Part shown: one piece after another, positions 20,651 to 33,429 of the stretch
Numbering within the stretch: the stretch's first letter is position 1
Layout of the letters: each line of letters begins with the position of its first letter
NCBI RefSeq assembly: GCF_041296385.1
Contig: NW_027184079.1
Coordinates: 558,001-622,000, forward strand
DNA length: 64,000 nt
Direction: 5' to 3'
DNA from: Aphelocoma coerulescens
Lineage: Eukaryota > Chordata > Aves > Passeriformes > Corvidae
Position numbers and translations under genes: made by a program
Notes under the pieces: generated by a model
What the model was told of the DNA's origin: nothing
Databases searched by the model: none
What the model saw: only the letters and a program-made list of their open reading frames with translations

Positions 20651-23450
20651 CTCTCCAAGTGGGTAAGTCCACCCTTGCAGCGCAGCGTTTGCAGCCACAG
20701 TTCGGACTGAGAGATAGGCCAGGTGAGAAAGCATTTCTTGACTATCCCTCTTCTCTGGAAGACTTGATACTCGCAGCGCGACCACGTCCACACACCTTCA
20801 GTGTGGCCAGGTTCAAGCAGCTAGAGCTCCCAGAGATGGGAGAGTCAGGAGAGAAGACGTTCCAAAAGTACCGTGTACTTACAGCAGCATTAAAACTGTG
20901 CACAGCAGTCTGCAGCACTGTAGACTGCGGCTTCTCCGACAGACGAGCCATCCCATTGTTGCCTCTCGCAGCCTGCTTGCTAGCTGCTCTCCTGAAGAAA
21001 AGAACTAGAAGAAAAAGCCAATGCTGGGCTGCACCTTCCCCTTGCCTTACGTAAAGCCACCTAAACTCCCCGCTGCACTCTCTATTTCCCCTCTCCTTGG
21101 AAGCGACCACTGTGTTTGCTGCATCTCGAAGCCTAAAGTTAAGCGCCAGTGGTTTTGGGGATGGTTGGAAGAGGGATAAGTAGTAGCACAAGGAAGTAGT
21201 TGTCGTTGAACTTCCTCCTTCTCAGTGCTAACGTGAATTGGGCAGGCAGGCGAGTGCCAGCAACGCTCCTTTCTCAGTTTGTACGCTGCGGACACCAGCC
21301 CGGTGCTATGCGCCTTCGTTCGGCCTCTTTAGTACCCATGTCGCTCTTTCATTCAGCCGGAGTCGAAGCGTGGTCTGCTTCTCGCCCAGAGAGCACGGTG
21401 CCGGCAGCGAAATGCCCCAGCCGACTGCTTCTGCCGACACACGCCTGGTCTATGCACTTTCCCTCGCAGCGACATACAGCAGCACTTTCGGTCTTTTCTT
21501 GTCGTCCAAATGCAAAGGGAAAGAGTCTCAGCTCCGTCTGGCACAGTTTTAGGTCAACAAGCTTACCCGGAGCTTACCCGCGACGCGTGGAAACTTGTGT
21601 TTGCACCACATTCAAGTGGTTGCCGTCTTTCCTTTACAGCCTGCAGAGCACCGTCAGACCGCGGTGCTCTCTGCACCTGCCTTCTCAGTTCTAAGTACCA
21701 CCGCGCCCCTTAAAGCCTTGCAGGAAGCAAAGACACGGATAGTCATCTCGCAGAGAAGAACGTGGAAGGACGAAAGGATGATCTTCCTTTCTCCTGCTTC
21801 TTGCCTGAATTGTGGTGCTGTATTGAAAGTCTTGGCTAGCGAAAAGCTCATCCAGCAAGTGCCTCATTCCTGACGCATCTCGCTGAGCGAGAGTTTCACG
21901 AAGAGTTTAGACTCTGGAAACAGCAAGAAAATGATTGTACGTCGAGCTGAGGAAAATCCGTGCACAGCACACTGTGGATGCGTGCAGTGTTCGCGCTGAA
22001 GAGCGCCAAAACGCAAAGCCATCGCTGGGCTTCAGTTTCGTCCAGACCGCAGAAGGCAAAGAACGAAGCAACTGGGCACCGCGTTAACGTACTCAGTGGA
22101 CCGAATTTCAAATGTCCAGCCAAAAGCTGCTTCATAAGCAGATTCAGCTGAGAATGCTCTGGCTGCTTCACAAAGTAAGGCGCAGCCGTTTCCATTCATC
22201 ACACTACCTGGCCAGAAGCAGTATCCTACACCTTCAATGCTGCAGAGTCCATGCAGCTGGAGCACACGCAGTAGGACGCGTCGAGATAGAAGGCGGTCTT
22301 CAAGTACCCCCCTTCTCCAAGCAGCCTTGAAACTGAGCACAACACACTGCGGCTCGGGAGCTTCCTTCTCAGATAGACGTACCGTCACGTTATTCACTCT
22401 CGCAGCTCCGTTGCCCACTTGCAGCAGCTGCTACCAAAGCAAAATGCTCCAGAAGTAAAAAGCACTGCCGGGCTGTACTTTCGCCTTGCCGCACGTGAAG
22501 CACCATAAACTGTCCGCTGTACTCTTTATTTCCCTTCTCCGCCGCATCTACCACTGTCATCTCTGCATCTCGAAGCATAAAGCTCGGCACAATTCCTCCC
22601 AGGGAAAGCTGGAAGAGAAATAGGTAGCAGCACAAGTAGCTGCAAGTGGAACTTTCTGTTTTAAAACGCTAATGTGAATCCGGAAACAAGCGAGTAACAG
22701 CCGGGCTTCCTCTTGCAGCCTGTGCGATGCACACACCAGCTCGGTGCTCTGCCCTCATTCTTTAATGCTCTTCGTACCATGTCGCGCTTTCATTCTGCCG
22801 GAGTCGAAGCGTCGTCTACTTCTCGCCCAGAGAGCACGGTGCCAGCGGAGAAAGGCTCCAGAAAAACGCTCCAGGCTGCTGATCCTTCCCAAACACACCA
22901 GGGCTATGCACTTTCCTTCGCAGCGCTAAGTAGCATCGCATTCTGTTTGCATTGGAGCCGGAATGTAAAGGGAAAGATTCTCGGCTACGTCTCACTCAGC
23001 GCCCAGTTTTAGGTCACCAAGCTTACCCGGAGCTTACCCGCGACGCGTGGAAATTGGTATTTGAACCACATTCAAGTGGTAGCTTTCTTTTCTTTAAGCC
23101 TGCAGAGCGCCGTCAGATCGCGGTGCTCTCTGCACCTGCCTTCTCAGTTCTAAGTACCACCGCGCACCTTACAGCCTTGCAGGGAGCAAAGACGTGGAGA
23201 GATGTCTCGCAGAGAAGATCGTGCAAAGACGAAAAGATGTTCTTCTTTGCTCTTCCTCGTCGCCCAGATTGTGGTGCTCTACTGAAAGCGTGGGCTAACG
23301 AATGGCTAATCTAGCATGTGCTTCCCTTCTAATGCATTTCGTTGAGCGAGAGCTGAGGAAAATCCTTGCACTGTACACTATGGATGCGTGCAGTAGACAC
23401 GCAGAAGAGCGGCACAGCTCATAACCATCGCACACTCCAGCCCAGAGCTC
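20651..23450 (-). repeat. 1.4 kb repeat array, left-arm part copy 1
   Basis: Units related to those at 23911-28084 but in reverse orientation. A diverged unit corresponds to minus-strand 21191-20742. A second, closer to the right-arm consensus, has minus-strand landmarks 22635-22390 and 22418-22032. A partial, more diverged unit extends toward the axis. The landmark start of the unit (MCCYL/MCYYL) recurs 1444 bp apart here against 1392 bp in the right arm. Confidence 0.8.
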
Positions 23451-23600
23451 TGGGGCTGCGTTCTTCTCAATTTCCGGCGCTGGACAGAACTGAGACATTG
23501 AGCTTTGGCTCTCTTTAGTGTGTGTACTGCACGCATCCAGAGCGCGCTGTGCACAGATTCTCCTCAGCGCTACGTGCAAGCACAGACTTTCTGCTTCGCA
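23400..23600. other. Palindrome axis region
   Basis: Landmarks point one way before this interval and the other way after it. The GAGCGAGAG...AAATCC...ACTATGGATGCGTGCAGT stretch near 23340-23400 faces its diverged reverse complement near 23520-23600, giving an axis close to 23460. Homology around the axis is weaker than in the outer arms. Confidence 0.65.
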
Positions 23601-23910
23601 GAGCCCAACTGTCCGCCGAAGCTCTCGCTCAGAGAAATGTGTCAGGAGAGAAGCACTTGCTGGATTAGCCTTACACTGGCCAACAGTTCCAAAGAAGCAC
23701 CATAGTCTTCTTGCGAGAAAGGATAATAAAACACATGTATTGTCCCAGCAAAGTTCTCTGTGCGAGCTGAAGCCGAGAATCTTTCCCTTAAGATTAAGAC
23801 CATAACGCAGACAGCATTTTGTGCTACTTTACGCTGAGAGGGATAGCCCAGGTGTGTTTCGGCAGAGGCAGAAGCCCGGAGCGTTTCTCTGCCGGCACCA
23901 TGCTCTCAGG

Positions 23911-25302
23911 CGAGAAGTAGACGACGCTGCGACTCCGGCAGAATGAAAAGCGCGACATGGTACGAAGAGCATACGAATGAGGGCGCAGAGCACCGAGCTG
24001 GTGTGCGCATCGCACAGGCTGCAAGAAGAAGCGTGGCTGCCGCTCGCTTCTTTTCGGATTCACGTTAGCAGTTGAAAACAAAAGTTCCACTTGCAGCTAC
24101 TTGTGCTGCTACCTATTTCTCTTCCAGCTTTCCCTGGGAGGAATTGTGCCGAGCTTTATGCTTCGAGATGCAGAGATGACAGTGGTAGATGCGGCGGAGA
24201 AGGGAAATAAAGAGTACAGCGGACAATTTATGGTGCTTCACGTGCGGCAAGGCGAAAGTACAGCCCGGCAGTGCTTTTTACTTCTGGAGCATTTTGCTTT
24301 GGTAGCAGCTGCTGCAAGTGGGCAACGGAGCTGCGAGAGTGAATAACGTGACGGCACGTCTATCTGAGAAGGAAGCTCCCGAGCCGCAGTGTGTTGTGCT
24401 CAGTTTCAAGGCTGCTTGGAGGAGGGGGGTACTTGAAGAACGCCTTCTATCTCGACGCGTCCTACTGCGTGTGCTCCAGCTGCATGGACGCTGCAGCATT
24501 GAAGGTGTAGGATACTGCTTCTGGCCAGGTAGTGTGATGAATGGAAACGGCTGCGCCTTACTTTGTGAAGCAGCCAGAGCATTCTCAGCTGAATCTGCTT
24601 ATGAAGCAGCTTTTGGCTGGACATTTGAAATTCGGTCCACTGAGTACGTTAACGCGGTGCCCAGCTGCTTCGTTCTTCGCCTTCTGCAGTCTGGACAGAA
24701 CTGAAGCCCAGCGATGGCTTTGAGTTTGGCCGCTCTTCAGCATGTGTACTGCACGCATCCACAGTGTGCTGTGCAAGGATTTTCCTCAGCTCTCCCTCAG
24801 CGAAATGCATCAGGTGAGAAACACTTGCTGGATTAGCCTTTCGCTGGCCATGGCTTTCAGTACAGCCCCACAATCTGGGCGACAAGGAGGAGAAAGGAAG
24901 AACATCTTTTCGTCTTTGCACGTTCTTCTCTGCGAGACGACTATCCGCGCCTTTGCTTCCTGCAAGGCTATATTGTGCGCAGTGGTACTTGGAAGGGAGA
25001 AGGCAGGTGCAGAGAGCACCGCGATCTGACGTCGCTCTGCAGGCTGTAAAGGAAAGAGGGCTGCCACTGGAATGTGTGCAAACACAAGTTTCCACGAGTC
25101 GCGGGCAAGCTCTGGGCGTGCTTGTTGACCTAAAACTGTTCTCTGTGCCCGACATTGCTGAGAATCTTTCCCCTTACATTTGGACGACAAGAAAAGACCG
25201 AAAGTGCTGCTGTATGTCGCTGCGAGAAAAGTGCATAGCCCTGGTGTGTTTCGGAAGGGCGGTCGGCTGGGGCATTTCTCTTCCGGCACCGTGCTCTCCG
25301 GG
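23911..25302 (+). repeat. 1392 bp tandem unit R1
   Basis: First of three nearly identical head-to-tail units; CGAGAAGTAGACGACGCT recurs at 23911, 25303 and 26695 with an exact 1392 bp spacing. Contains open frames on both strands (for example 24318-24704, 128 codons) that are not kept open in the diverged units. R1 shows private differences, such as near 23855-23910. Confidence 0.95.
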
Positions 25303-26694
25303 CGAGAAGTAGACGACGCTTCGACTCCGGCAGAATGAAAAGCGCGACATGGTACGAAGAGCATACGAATGAGGGCGCAGAGCACCGAGCTGGTGTGCGC
25401 ATCGCACAGGCTGCAAGAAGAAGCGTGGCTGCCGCTCGCTTCTTTTCGGATTCACGTTAGCAGTTGAAAACAAAAGTTCCACTTGCAGCTACTTGTGCTG
25501 CTACCTATTTCTCTTCCAGCTTTCCCTGGGAAGAATTGTGCCGAGCTTTATGCTTCGAGATGCAGAGATGACAGTGGTAGATGCGGCGGAGAAGGGAAAT
25601 AAAGAGTACAGCGGACAGTTTATGGTGCTTCACGTGCGGCAAGGCGAAAGTACAGCCCGGCAGTGCTTTTTACTTCTGGAGCATTTTGCTTTGGTAGCAG
25701 CTGCTGCAAGTGGGCAACGGAGCTGCGAGAGTGAATAACGTGACGGCACGTCTATCTGAGAAGGAAGCTCCCGAGCCGCAGTGTGTTGTGCTCAGTTTCA
25801 AGGCTGCTTGGAGGAGGGGGGTACTTGAAGAACGCCTTCTATCTCGACGCATCCTACTGCGTGTGCTCCAGCTGCATGGACGCTGCAGCATTGAAGGTGT
25901 AGGATACTGCTTCTGGCCAGGTAGTGTGATGAATGGAAACGGCTGCGCCTTACTTTGTGAAGCAGCCAGAGCATTCTCAGCTGAATCTGCTTATGAAGCA
26001 GCTTTTGGCTGGACATTTGAAATTCGGTCCACTGAGTACGTTAACGCGGTGCCCAGCTGCTTCGTTCTTCGCCTTCTGCGGTCTGGACAGAACTGAAGCC
26101 CAGCGATGGCTTTGAGTTTTGCCGCTCTTCAGCATGTGTACTGCACGCATCCACAGTGTGCTGTGCAAGGATTTTCCTCAGCTCTCCCTCAGCGAAATGC
26201 ATCAGGTGAGAAACACTTGCTGGATCAGCCTTTCGCTGGCCAAGGCTTTTAATACAGCACCACAATCTGGGCGACAAGGAGGAGAAAGGAAGAACATCTT
26301 TTCGTCTTTGCACGTTCTCCTCTGCGAGACGACTATCCGCGCCTTTGCTTCCTGCAAGGCTATATTGTGCGCAGTGGTACTTGGAAGGGAGAAGGCAGGT
26401 GCAGAGAGCACCGCGATTTGACGTCGCTCTGCAGGCTGTAAAGGAAAGAGGGCTGCCACTGGAATGTGTGCAAACACAAGTTTCCACGAGTCGCGGGCAA
26501 GCTCTGGGCGTGCTTGTTGACCTAAAACTGTTCTCTGTGCCCGACATTGCTGAGAATCTTTCCCCTTACATTTGGACGACAAGAAAAGACCGAAAGTGCT
26601 GCTGTATGTCGCTGCGAGAAAAGTGCATAGCCCTGGTGTGTTTCGGAAGGGCGGTCGGCTGGGGCATTTCTCTTCCGGCACCGTGCTCTCCGGG
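25303..26694 (+). repeat. 1392 bp tandem unit R2
   Basis: Second unit, differing from R1 by only a few substitutions (for example the CTGCAGTCTGG versus CTGCGGTCTGG site near 26080). Confidence 0.95.
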
Positions 26695-28084
26695 CGAGAA
26701 GTAGACGACGCTTCGACTCCGGCAGAATGAAAAGCGCGACATGGTACGAAGAGCATACGAATGAGGGCGCAGAGCACCGAGCTGGTGTGCGCATCGCACA
26801 GGCTGCAAGAAGAAGCGTGGCTGCCGCTCGCTTCTTTTCGGATTCACGTTAGCAGTTGAAAACAAAAGTTCCACTTGCAGCTACTTGTGCTGCTACCTAT
26901 TTCTCTTCCAGCTTTCCCTGGGAAGAATTGTGCCGAGCTTTATGCTTCGAGATGCAGAGATGACAGTGGTAGATGCGGCGGAGAAGGGAAATAAAGAGTA
27001 CAGCGGACAGTTTATGGTGCTTCACGTGCGGCAAGGCGAAAGTACAGCCCGGCAGTGCTTTTTACTTCTGGAGCATTTTGCTTTGGTAGCAGCTGCTGCA
27101 AGTGGGCAACGGAGCTGCGAGAGTGAATAACGTGACGGCACGTCTATCTGAGAAGGAAGCTCCCGAGCCGCAGTGTGTTGTGCCCAGTTTCAAGGCTGCT
27201 TGGAGGAGGGGGGTACTTGAAGAACGCCTTCTATCTCGACGCGTCCTACTGCGTGTGCTCCAGCTGCATGGACGCTGCAGCATTGAAGGTGTAGGATACT
27301 GCTTCTGGCCAGGTAGTGTGATGAATGGAAACGGCTGCGCCTTACTTTGTGAAGCAGCCAGAGCATTCTCAGCTGAATCTGCTTATGAAGCAGCTTTTGG
27401 CTGGACATTTGAAATTCGGTCCACTGAGTACGTTAACGCGGTGCCCAGCTGCTTCGTTCTTCGCCTTCTGCCGTCTGGACAGAACTGAAGCCCAGCGATG
27501 GCTTTGAGTTTTGCCGCTCTTCAGCATGTGTACTGCACGCATCCGCAGTGTGCTGTGCAAGGATTTTCCTCAGCTCTCCCTCAGCGAAATGCATCAGGTG
27601 AGAAACACTTGCTGGATTAGCCTTTCGCTGGCCAAGGCTTTTAATACAGCACCACAATATGGGCGACGAGGAGAAAGGAAGAACATCTTTTCGTCCTGGC
27701 ACGTTCTTCTGAGCGACATGACTATCCGCATGTTTGCTTCCTGCAAGGCTGTATTGTGCGCGGCGGTATTGGAACTGAGAAGGCAGGTGCAGAGAGCACC
27801 ATGATGTGACGGCGCTCTGCAGCCTGTAAAGGAAAGACGGCTACCACTTGAATGTGGTGCAAACACTGGTTTCCACGCGTCGAGGGCAAGCTCTGGGCGT
27901 GCTGGTTGACCTAAAACTGTTCTCTGGGCGGGACATAGCAGAGAATCTTTCCCTTTACATTTGGACGACAAGAAAGACCGAAAGTGCTGCTGTATGTCGC
28001 TGCGAGGGAAAGTGCATAGACCAGGTGTGTGTCGGCAGAAGCAGTCGGCTGGGGCATTTCTCTTCCGGCACCGTGCTCTCTGGG
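26695..28084 (+). repeat. 1390 bp tandem unit R3
   Basis: Third unit. Its first two thirds match R1 and R2 almost exactly. From about 27655 it diverges (loss of an AGG triplet and clustered substitutions) and comes to resemble the neighbouring diverged unit, as if it were a hybrid or boundary unit. Confidence 0.93.
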
Positions 28085-28800
28085 CGAGAAGTAGACGACG
28101 CTTCGACTCCGGCTGAATGAAAGAGCGACATGGGTACTAAAGAGGCCGAACGAAGGCGCAGACCACCGGACTCGTGTCCGCAGCGTACAAACTGAGAAAG
28201 GAGCGTGGCTAGCACTCGCCTGCCTGCCCAATTCACGTTAGCACTGAGAAGGAGGAAGTTCAACGACAACTACTTACTTGTGCTACTACTTATCCCTCTT
28301 CCAACCATCCCCAAAACCACTGGCGCTTAACTTTAGGCTTCGAGATGCAGCAAACACAGTGGTTGCTTCCAAGGAGAGGGGAAATAGAGAGTGCAGCGGG
28401 GAGTTTAGGTGGCTTTACGTAAGGCAAGGGGAAGGTGCAGCCCAGCATTGGCTTTTTCTTCTAGTTCTTTTCTTCAGGAGAGCAGCTAGCAAGCAGGCTG
28501 CGAGAGGCAACAATGGGATGGCTCGTCTGTCGGAGAAGCCGCAGTCTACAGTGCTGCAGACTGCTGTGCAGTTTTAATGCTGCTGTAAGTACACGGTACT
28601 TTTGGAACGTCTTCTCTCCTGACTCTCCCATCTCTGGGAGCTCTAGCTGCTTGAACCTGGCCACACTGAAGGTGTGTGGACGTGGTCGCGCTGCGAGTAT
28701 CAAGTCTTCCAGAGAAGAGGGATAGTCAAGAAATGCTTTCTCACCTGGCCTATCTCTCAGTCCGAACTGTGGCTGCAAACGCTGCGCTGCAAGGGTGGAC
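28085..28800 (+). repeat. Diverged 1.4 kb-type unit R4 (edge unclear)
   Basis: Clear but weaker similarity to R1-R3 in the same order (landmark at 28278, 1393 bp after the R3 landmark at 26885). A mirrored partner is at 21191-20742 in the left arm. Similarity fades toward 28.8 kb, so the far edge is uncertain. The 128-codon frame of R1-R3 is interrupted here. Confidence 0.75.
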
Positions 28801-30119
28801 TTACCCACTTGGAGAGAATGTGATGATGCTCTAGATATAGTTGCGAAGGAAAGTGCTGCTCACTGGAATGTTTCGCCTAGTTCACAGACTTTAAAAGGAC
28901 TAGGAAGGCCAACGCCTTGTTCTAGCACTTGTTCTCTGCGTGCAGCTGCTGGATGTTTGGAAGGGCTTTGGGATCCGCCAGAGGTGGAGGGTAGGGTGCT
29001 ACAGAGAGCTTGAAGGAAAGTGCCTATCTCCAGAGCCTTTGATGCAGTTCAGCGGGTGCGAGTGGCATGTTGAGCATGTTCATGATGGCACAGAAAAGGT
29101 TCTGAAAGAAAGAGGCCGTGCTGAAACTGCCTTTACTTTTGCCGCTTGGAAACTGCTCAGCCAACAATGAAAAGATTCGTCTTGCTTCCCCGCTACGCGC
29201 AGGGTTACATCCTTTTATGTCTCCAAGAGGCAGGATGCACAGCAGAGCTCTTCCACCAACTGCTTCCACACGACTGGGGCCGCGCCAGCCAAGCGCTTTT
29301 TGCCGGGCACTGTCAGCGCTCATGGAAACAACCACACGATGGCGCTGCAGACTTGCAAAAGAAGGCCAAGCACCTGGCCCAGCTCGAAACCACCCCAAGG
29401 GCAGACAGAGGCAACTTGCAAACGGCCCTGCACTCAAATCAACGGTGTCAGGACAAAAAGGTTGCCCTCATCTTCCCCTTCCAAGAGCACACTCTTCTTT
29501 ACACCACACCTCTTTGGCCCAAACAAATCTTTTCCCTCTCGCAGATTCCGCCCACCAACTTGAAACCATCTGGCAAAAACAGGGCTCAAAACAGTGCCAG
29601 CTGAGGAAGATCTTGCTGCCTACAACTTCACCTGCACCCCTCAAACTAGCAGCACACACGCTGTTCTCAGCACTCTCCTTCTCAGCTCTAGGTACCATCC
29701 TAAGCCTTCCCTCTCCCAGAATCAGGATCCAAAGGCAACGGCACCAGGGACTGCTCACACACTGAAGGCACCAGGACAAATAGCTTAAGAGCTTGGCCTT
29801 TGCATTCTCACTGACAGCTCAACAGCTCGAACCCAGAGAGAGCTCTGCCTGTTGGGAAAAGCCTTTAAAATCCCTAGGAGTACCTGATGTGCACATCCAA
29901 ACCTGCCTTCCTTGCCAAAGAAAGCAACTACAAGCCCATCTCCAAAGAAACGGCATCCCCTCCTCCAAAATACAACACATCCAGCGACTGATCCACCTCC
30001 AGTATTGAATATGTCCAACAATTGCCCCTACACGCACAGGGGCCAGAAGAGAAATGTCTTGCTGGACTATTCCCCCCCACGGTACCTTAACATCTGCTCC
30101 AGCAACACTGGCACTATGT
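28801..30119. other. Unassigned arm DNA, right arm
   Basis: Reverse complement of about 19336-20650. No recognised gene; overlapping open frames 29118-29765 and 29146-29604 (+) mirror those of the left arm. Confidence 0.6.
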
Positions 30120-31310
30120 CCTTGCCTTCCCAAGGAAAGGCTCTCCGAGTCTCTTGGCCTTGCCTTGTCTAGTTCTTCTTAAGGTACCCTTGCTCTGCTT
30201 CCTTTGCCTGCGTCTGCCTTGCCTCGCACTGCCTACAACTTGCTGGCTTTGCTTTGCCCGGCCTTCCACTCTTTCCCTTGCCTTCCATGCAGGCAAGGCG
30301 CTGCAAACCGAGTGCAGGCAATTGTGGGCAAGTCAAGGGAGAGGTAGGCAAGGCCAGAGCAGTGAGGGGAAAGCAAATGGAGTGGTAGGCAAGAGAAGGC
30401 CCAGAAGTTAGAGGCAAGGCTGGCTGTAGGAAGGAAGGGCCACTGATGGGAAGGCCAGGCAGAAACAGGAAGGGCTCAGCAAGCCAAGGCCCTGGAGCAA
30501 AACAGTAGGCAGGTCATGTGCGGGGCAGGGCCCTGCAAAGGAATGCAAGGCTACAGAGGGCTAGCAGGGCAAGGCAAGGCAACTGTTGTGTTGCCAAGGC
30601 AAGGCCAGGCAAGGCAGGTGAGAAGTACATTCAAGGACTGCTGGTGCACAAAAGTGGCCAGGACCAAGTGCTCTGTGTGGCCTTGATCCCGTGTGGGTCA
30701 TCTCTCCTCTGTACCTAAAAGACTTGAGCTACCTGCTTTCCCTTGTATGCAAAAGAACTCTCTTTCTGGTCCCCGAGCTCAAGGGCAAAATGTGAATTGC
30801 CCCTCCAAGGTTCAAGACATGCAAGGATTGCTCCCAGACAAAGGCTGCCCACAGAGATGAGTGTGGCAACATGCGTCCTCCCCTGGTCTTCCTCTCATGG
30901 GATCCTGAAACACCGGAGATGCTTGAGAGCTTTGAGATTCCTTGGAGGAGCAGAAAGGGCAGGGCAAGGCCCAGAAATGTCATTGAAAAGGGGTGTTGAA
31001 TTCCAGGTGGGGGAGGGGTGAGCAAGGTCATGCAAGGCAAGGGAGGGGTTCAAGGGCAAGGCAAGGCAAGTGGTGGCTTTGCAAGGCGAGGCAAGGCAAT
31101 GAGGGTCCTAGAAGGAAAAGGAAAGATGAGGCCAGACCTAGACGAATGTGAAAGGAAGTCAGGTGGGGGATGGGTGAGCAAGTCAGTGCAAGGCAGGGGA
31201 GAAAAGGCAGGTTGAGGGAAGGCTACAGAGGGGGCAGCAAGGAAATGCAAGGCATGGGGAAGCATGCGAGGAGTGGGTGCTGCCAGCCGGTGGGGATGGC
31301 AGGGGCGGGG
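30120..31310. repeat. CCTTG/CAAGG-rich tract, right arm
   Basis: Reverse complement of the left-arm tract 18150-19335, with CAAGG clusters on the plus strand after about 30290. Confidence 0.8.
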
Positions 31311-31361
31311 CCACTGCAAGTAGCATGGTGGGGATGTGGAGGGGGTGTTAGTGTGCGGGAG

Positions 31362-31382
31362 GTGTGTGTGTGTGTGTGTGTG
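31362..31382. repeat. (GT)n microsatellite, right arm
   Basis: GT repeat mirroring the left-arm CA repeat at 18077-18105 but shorter. Confidence 0.93.
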
Positions 31383-31486
31383 CAGTGGAGTGCAGGGTAA
31401 GTGCAGGTGTGTGTGTGCGTATACGGGGGTTTTGTGCCAGGTGCTGTGCCGGGGAGAGCCGTTCCACCGCAAGGAAGGTGTGGGAG

Positions 31487-31925
31487 TGAAAGGAGTAAGA
31501 TAGATGTGTCTTTACAAAGAGACCGTGTGAATCTCTCCTTAGACAAGGCTAGGAATTTACAGGGGGGGAAGTAACAGAAGAAAGTATTCGTTCTAGAAAC
31601 TGTTACTAATCAACAGAGACTGTTGCTCAGCCAAGGCCCTGCTAAATTCCTGAACCTAGAGCAAGGCAGCAAAGACTTCCTAGCATTAGGAATAGTTTGG
31701 TTTTCTTCCTTTTCCATTCCAAAAGGGGAGTGCATATTAGAGGGGGGCATAGAGTAGGCAGTTCCGGAAGTCTGTAATTCCCGAGTACCTCAGAGGGTGC
31801 TGTTGCCAGGAACTTAGCATCAGAAGGGGGCTGCATCCCGCAATCATTTGAGAGACTCCATGGCAAAAGCCCCATGGCCTCTCCCTGGAGTTGAAGAATG
31901 TTACAGGACTCCTCTGTCTCCTTTT
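31487..31925 (+). repeat. ERV-2 5' LTR, right arm
   Basis: Starts TGAAAGGAG; ends at the CTCCTTTTT region, followed by TGGTGGATG, a possible primer-binding start that I could not assign to a tRNA. Confidence 0.8.
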
Positions 31926-32224
31926 TGGTGGATGAAGAAACTCAGAAAGCCACACTTCTGCCAGAACTCTCCAAGATGCCCCCTTTGCTCCCCGTGACTC
32001 CATCACTGCCCAGGAAGCTGTCTTTTCTACCACAGCAGTTTGACATACAGTTAAAAGTCGTGTGGCAGAGAAAAAAGGCAAGAATTGGTTTCCAAGGGAT
32101 GGCAAACAAGAGATACCAGAACCTTTGGCCCTACCAATATTAAAGCAACTCCATTAAGAGAGTCCTTGCACTTCCTGAGGATTGGCAGAAGCCTATCTCA
32201 TGATGTATGTTGCTGGGGGTCTTT

Positions 32225-33050
32225 TTAGACTGGCAAAAGGAGCTGTTGAAGGTTGCTTGATCTGTGCTAAAGCCAACAGCCAAGTTACAAAGTAACTTGC
32301 TAGAGGAGGGAGGCCTTGGGCTGCATGGCCCTTCCAAAGATGCCAGGTGGATTTTCCGGAGATGCCCCAAGTGGCAAGGCTTAATATCTTCTGGTAATCG
32401 TATGTCAGCTAGCAAGGTGGCCAGAAGTATTTCCAACTACTTCAGTAATGACAGGATCAGTTCTTAAGGCATTTTTGGAACAAATCATTCCAAGATACAG
32501 CATTGTAGAAGCAATAGATTCAGATAGGGGAACTCATTTTGCAGGAAAGATCCTTCAAGGGGTTTTGGCTTCTTTAGGAACACAATGGAACCTCCATAGG
32601 CCCTGGCACCCCTAGAGCTCGGCTCGGGTAGAAAACAATGAAGAGAGAAATAAACACCTTTTGAAGCTGGTAATAGAAACCAAGATGCCATGGGTAGGGC
32701 TTTGGACATTGGCTTTGGTGAGAATGAGCGCCCAAGCCAGAAGAGAGATTCAGTTATCTCCCTTTCAATCGTTGTTTGCAATTGCCCTGGTAAGTCTCCA
32801 CCTAGTGGGGGGGTAGAGGCAAGTGATGCATTTTTAAAACCATCTGTGGCCAGGATCCTGCTTCTTGTGAAACCCCTTCAACAGGAAGCTCAGCTGGCGC
32901 AAGCCCGGCCTTTGGACTTTGCTGCTTTTAACATCCAACCAGGAGATTGAATCCTAGTTAAGGAGTAGAAAGAAGCGCCAGTGCTGGTGAAATGGTGTGG
33001 CCCATTCCAAGTGTCACTGACGACAGAAACAGCCGTCAAGTAAGCTGAAC
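32225..33050 (+). pseudogene. pol: ERV-2 integrase remnant, right arm
   Basis: Mirror of 17228-16403. It holds a zinc-site scrap, RCQVDFPEMPQ near 32340, the IVEAIDSDRGTH catalytic stretch near 32505-32540, and a CCCTAG stop just before SSARVENNEERNK near 32612 that the left copy lacks. C-terminal scraps reach about 33050. A G tract of seven at about 32807 replaces the 15 C of the left arm. Interrupted throughout. Confidence 0.82.
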
Positions 33051-33429
33051 ACAGGTGAACCCGTCACTCTCGGGTCAAGGTCTCTGAAGCCTCAGAGATT
33101 TGCACATCTCAGCTGGAGGAGAAGGCCGGGAGGCCGTGACTGACACTCTGCAGGAGTGGGCCGGAGCAGTAGGCAGTGCTTCGACATCGGAAGAAGCCCC
33201 GCAGTCCTACCTTCAGACCGTCTGCTGAAATAGACTGTATAGGCATCCCTCCTCTAGAATCTCCACTCACTTGGGGGCTAATACTTGTGGCCATTTTGTT
33301 ACGTTAAGTGGTTTCTGTGTCTTCAATTGGCATAGGTGCTGCAGAAGACAACGGGAAAATTAGACTAGCTAATTAGATGACACTATTAAAACATTTTCCT
33401 TACTAATTTTACTTTGATATGGTCAGCTG

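Noticed and set aside
24318..24704. 128-codon frame present in every near-identical 1392 bp unit
   Set aside because: It is not kept open in the diverged unit at 28085-28800 and is paralleled by antisense open frames, so it is probably chance.
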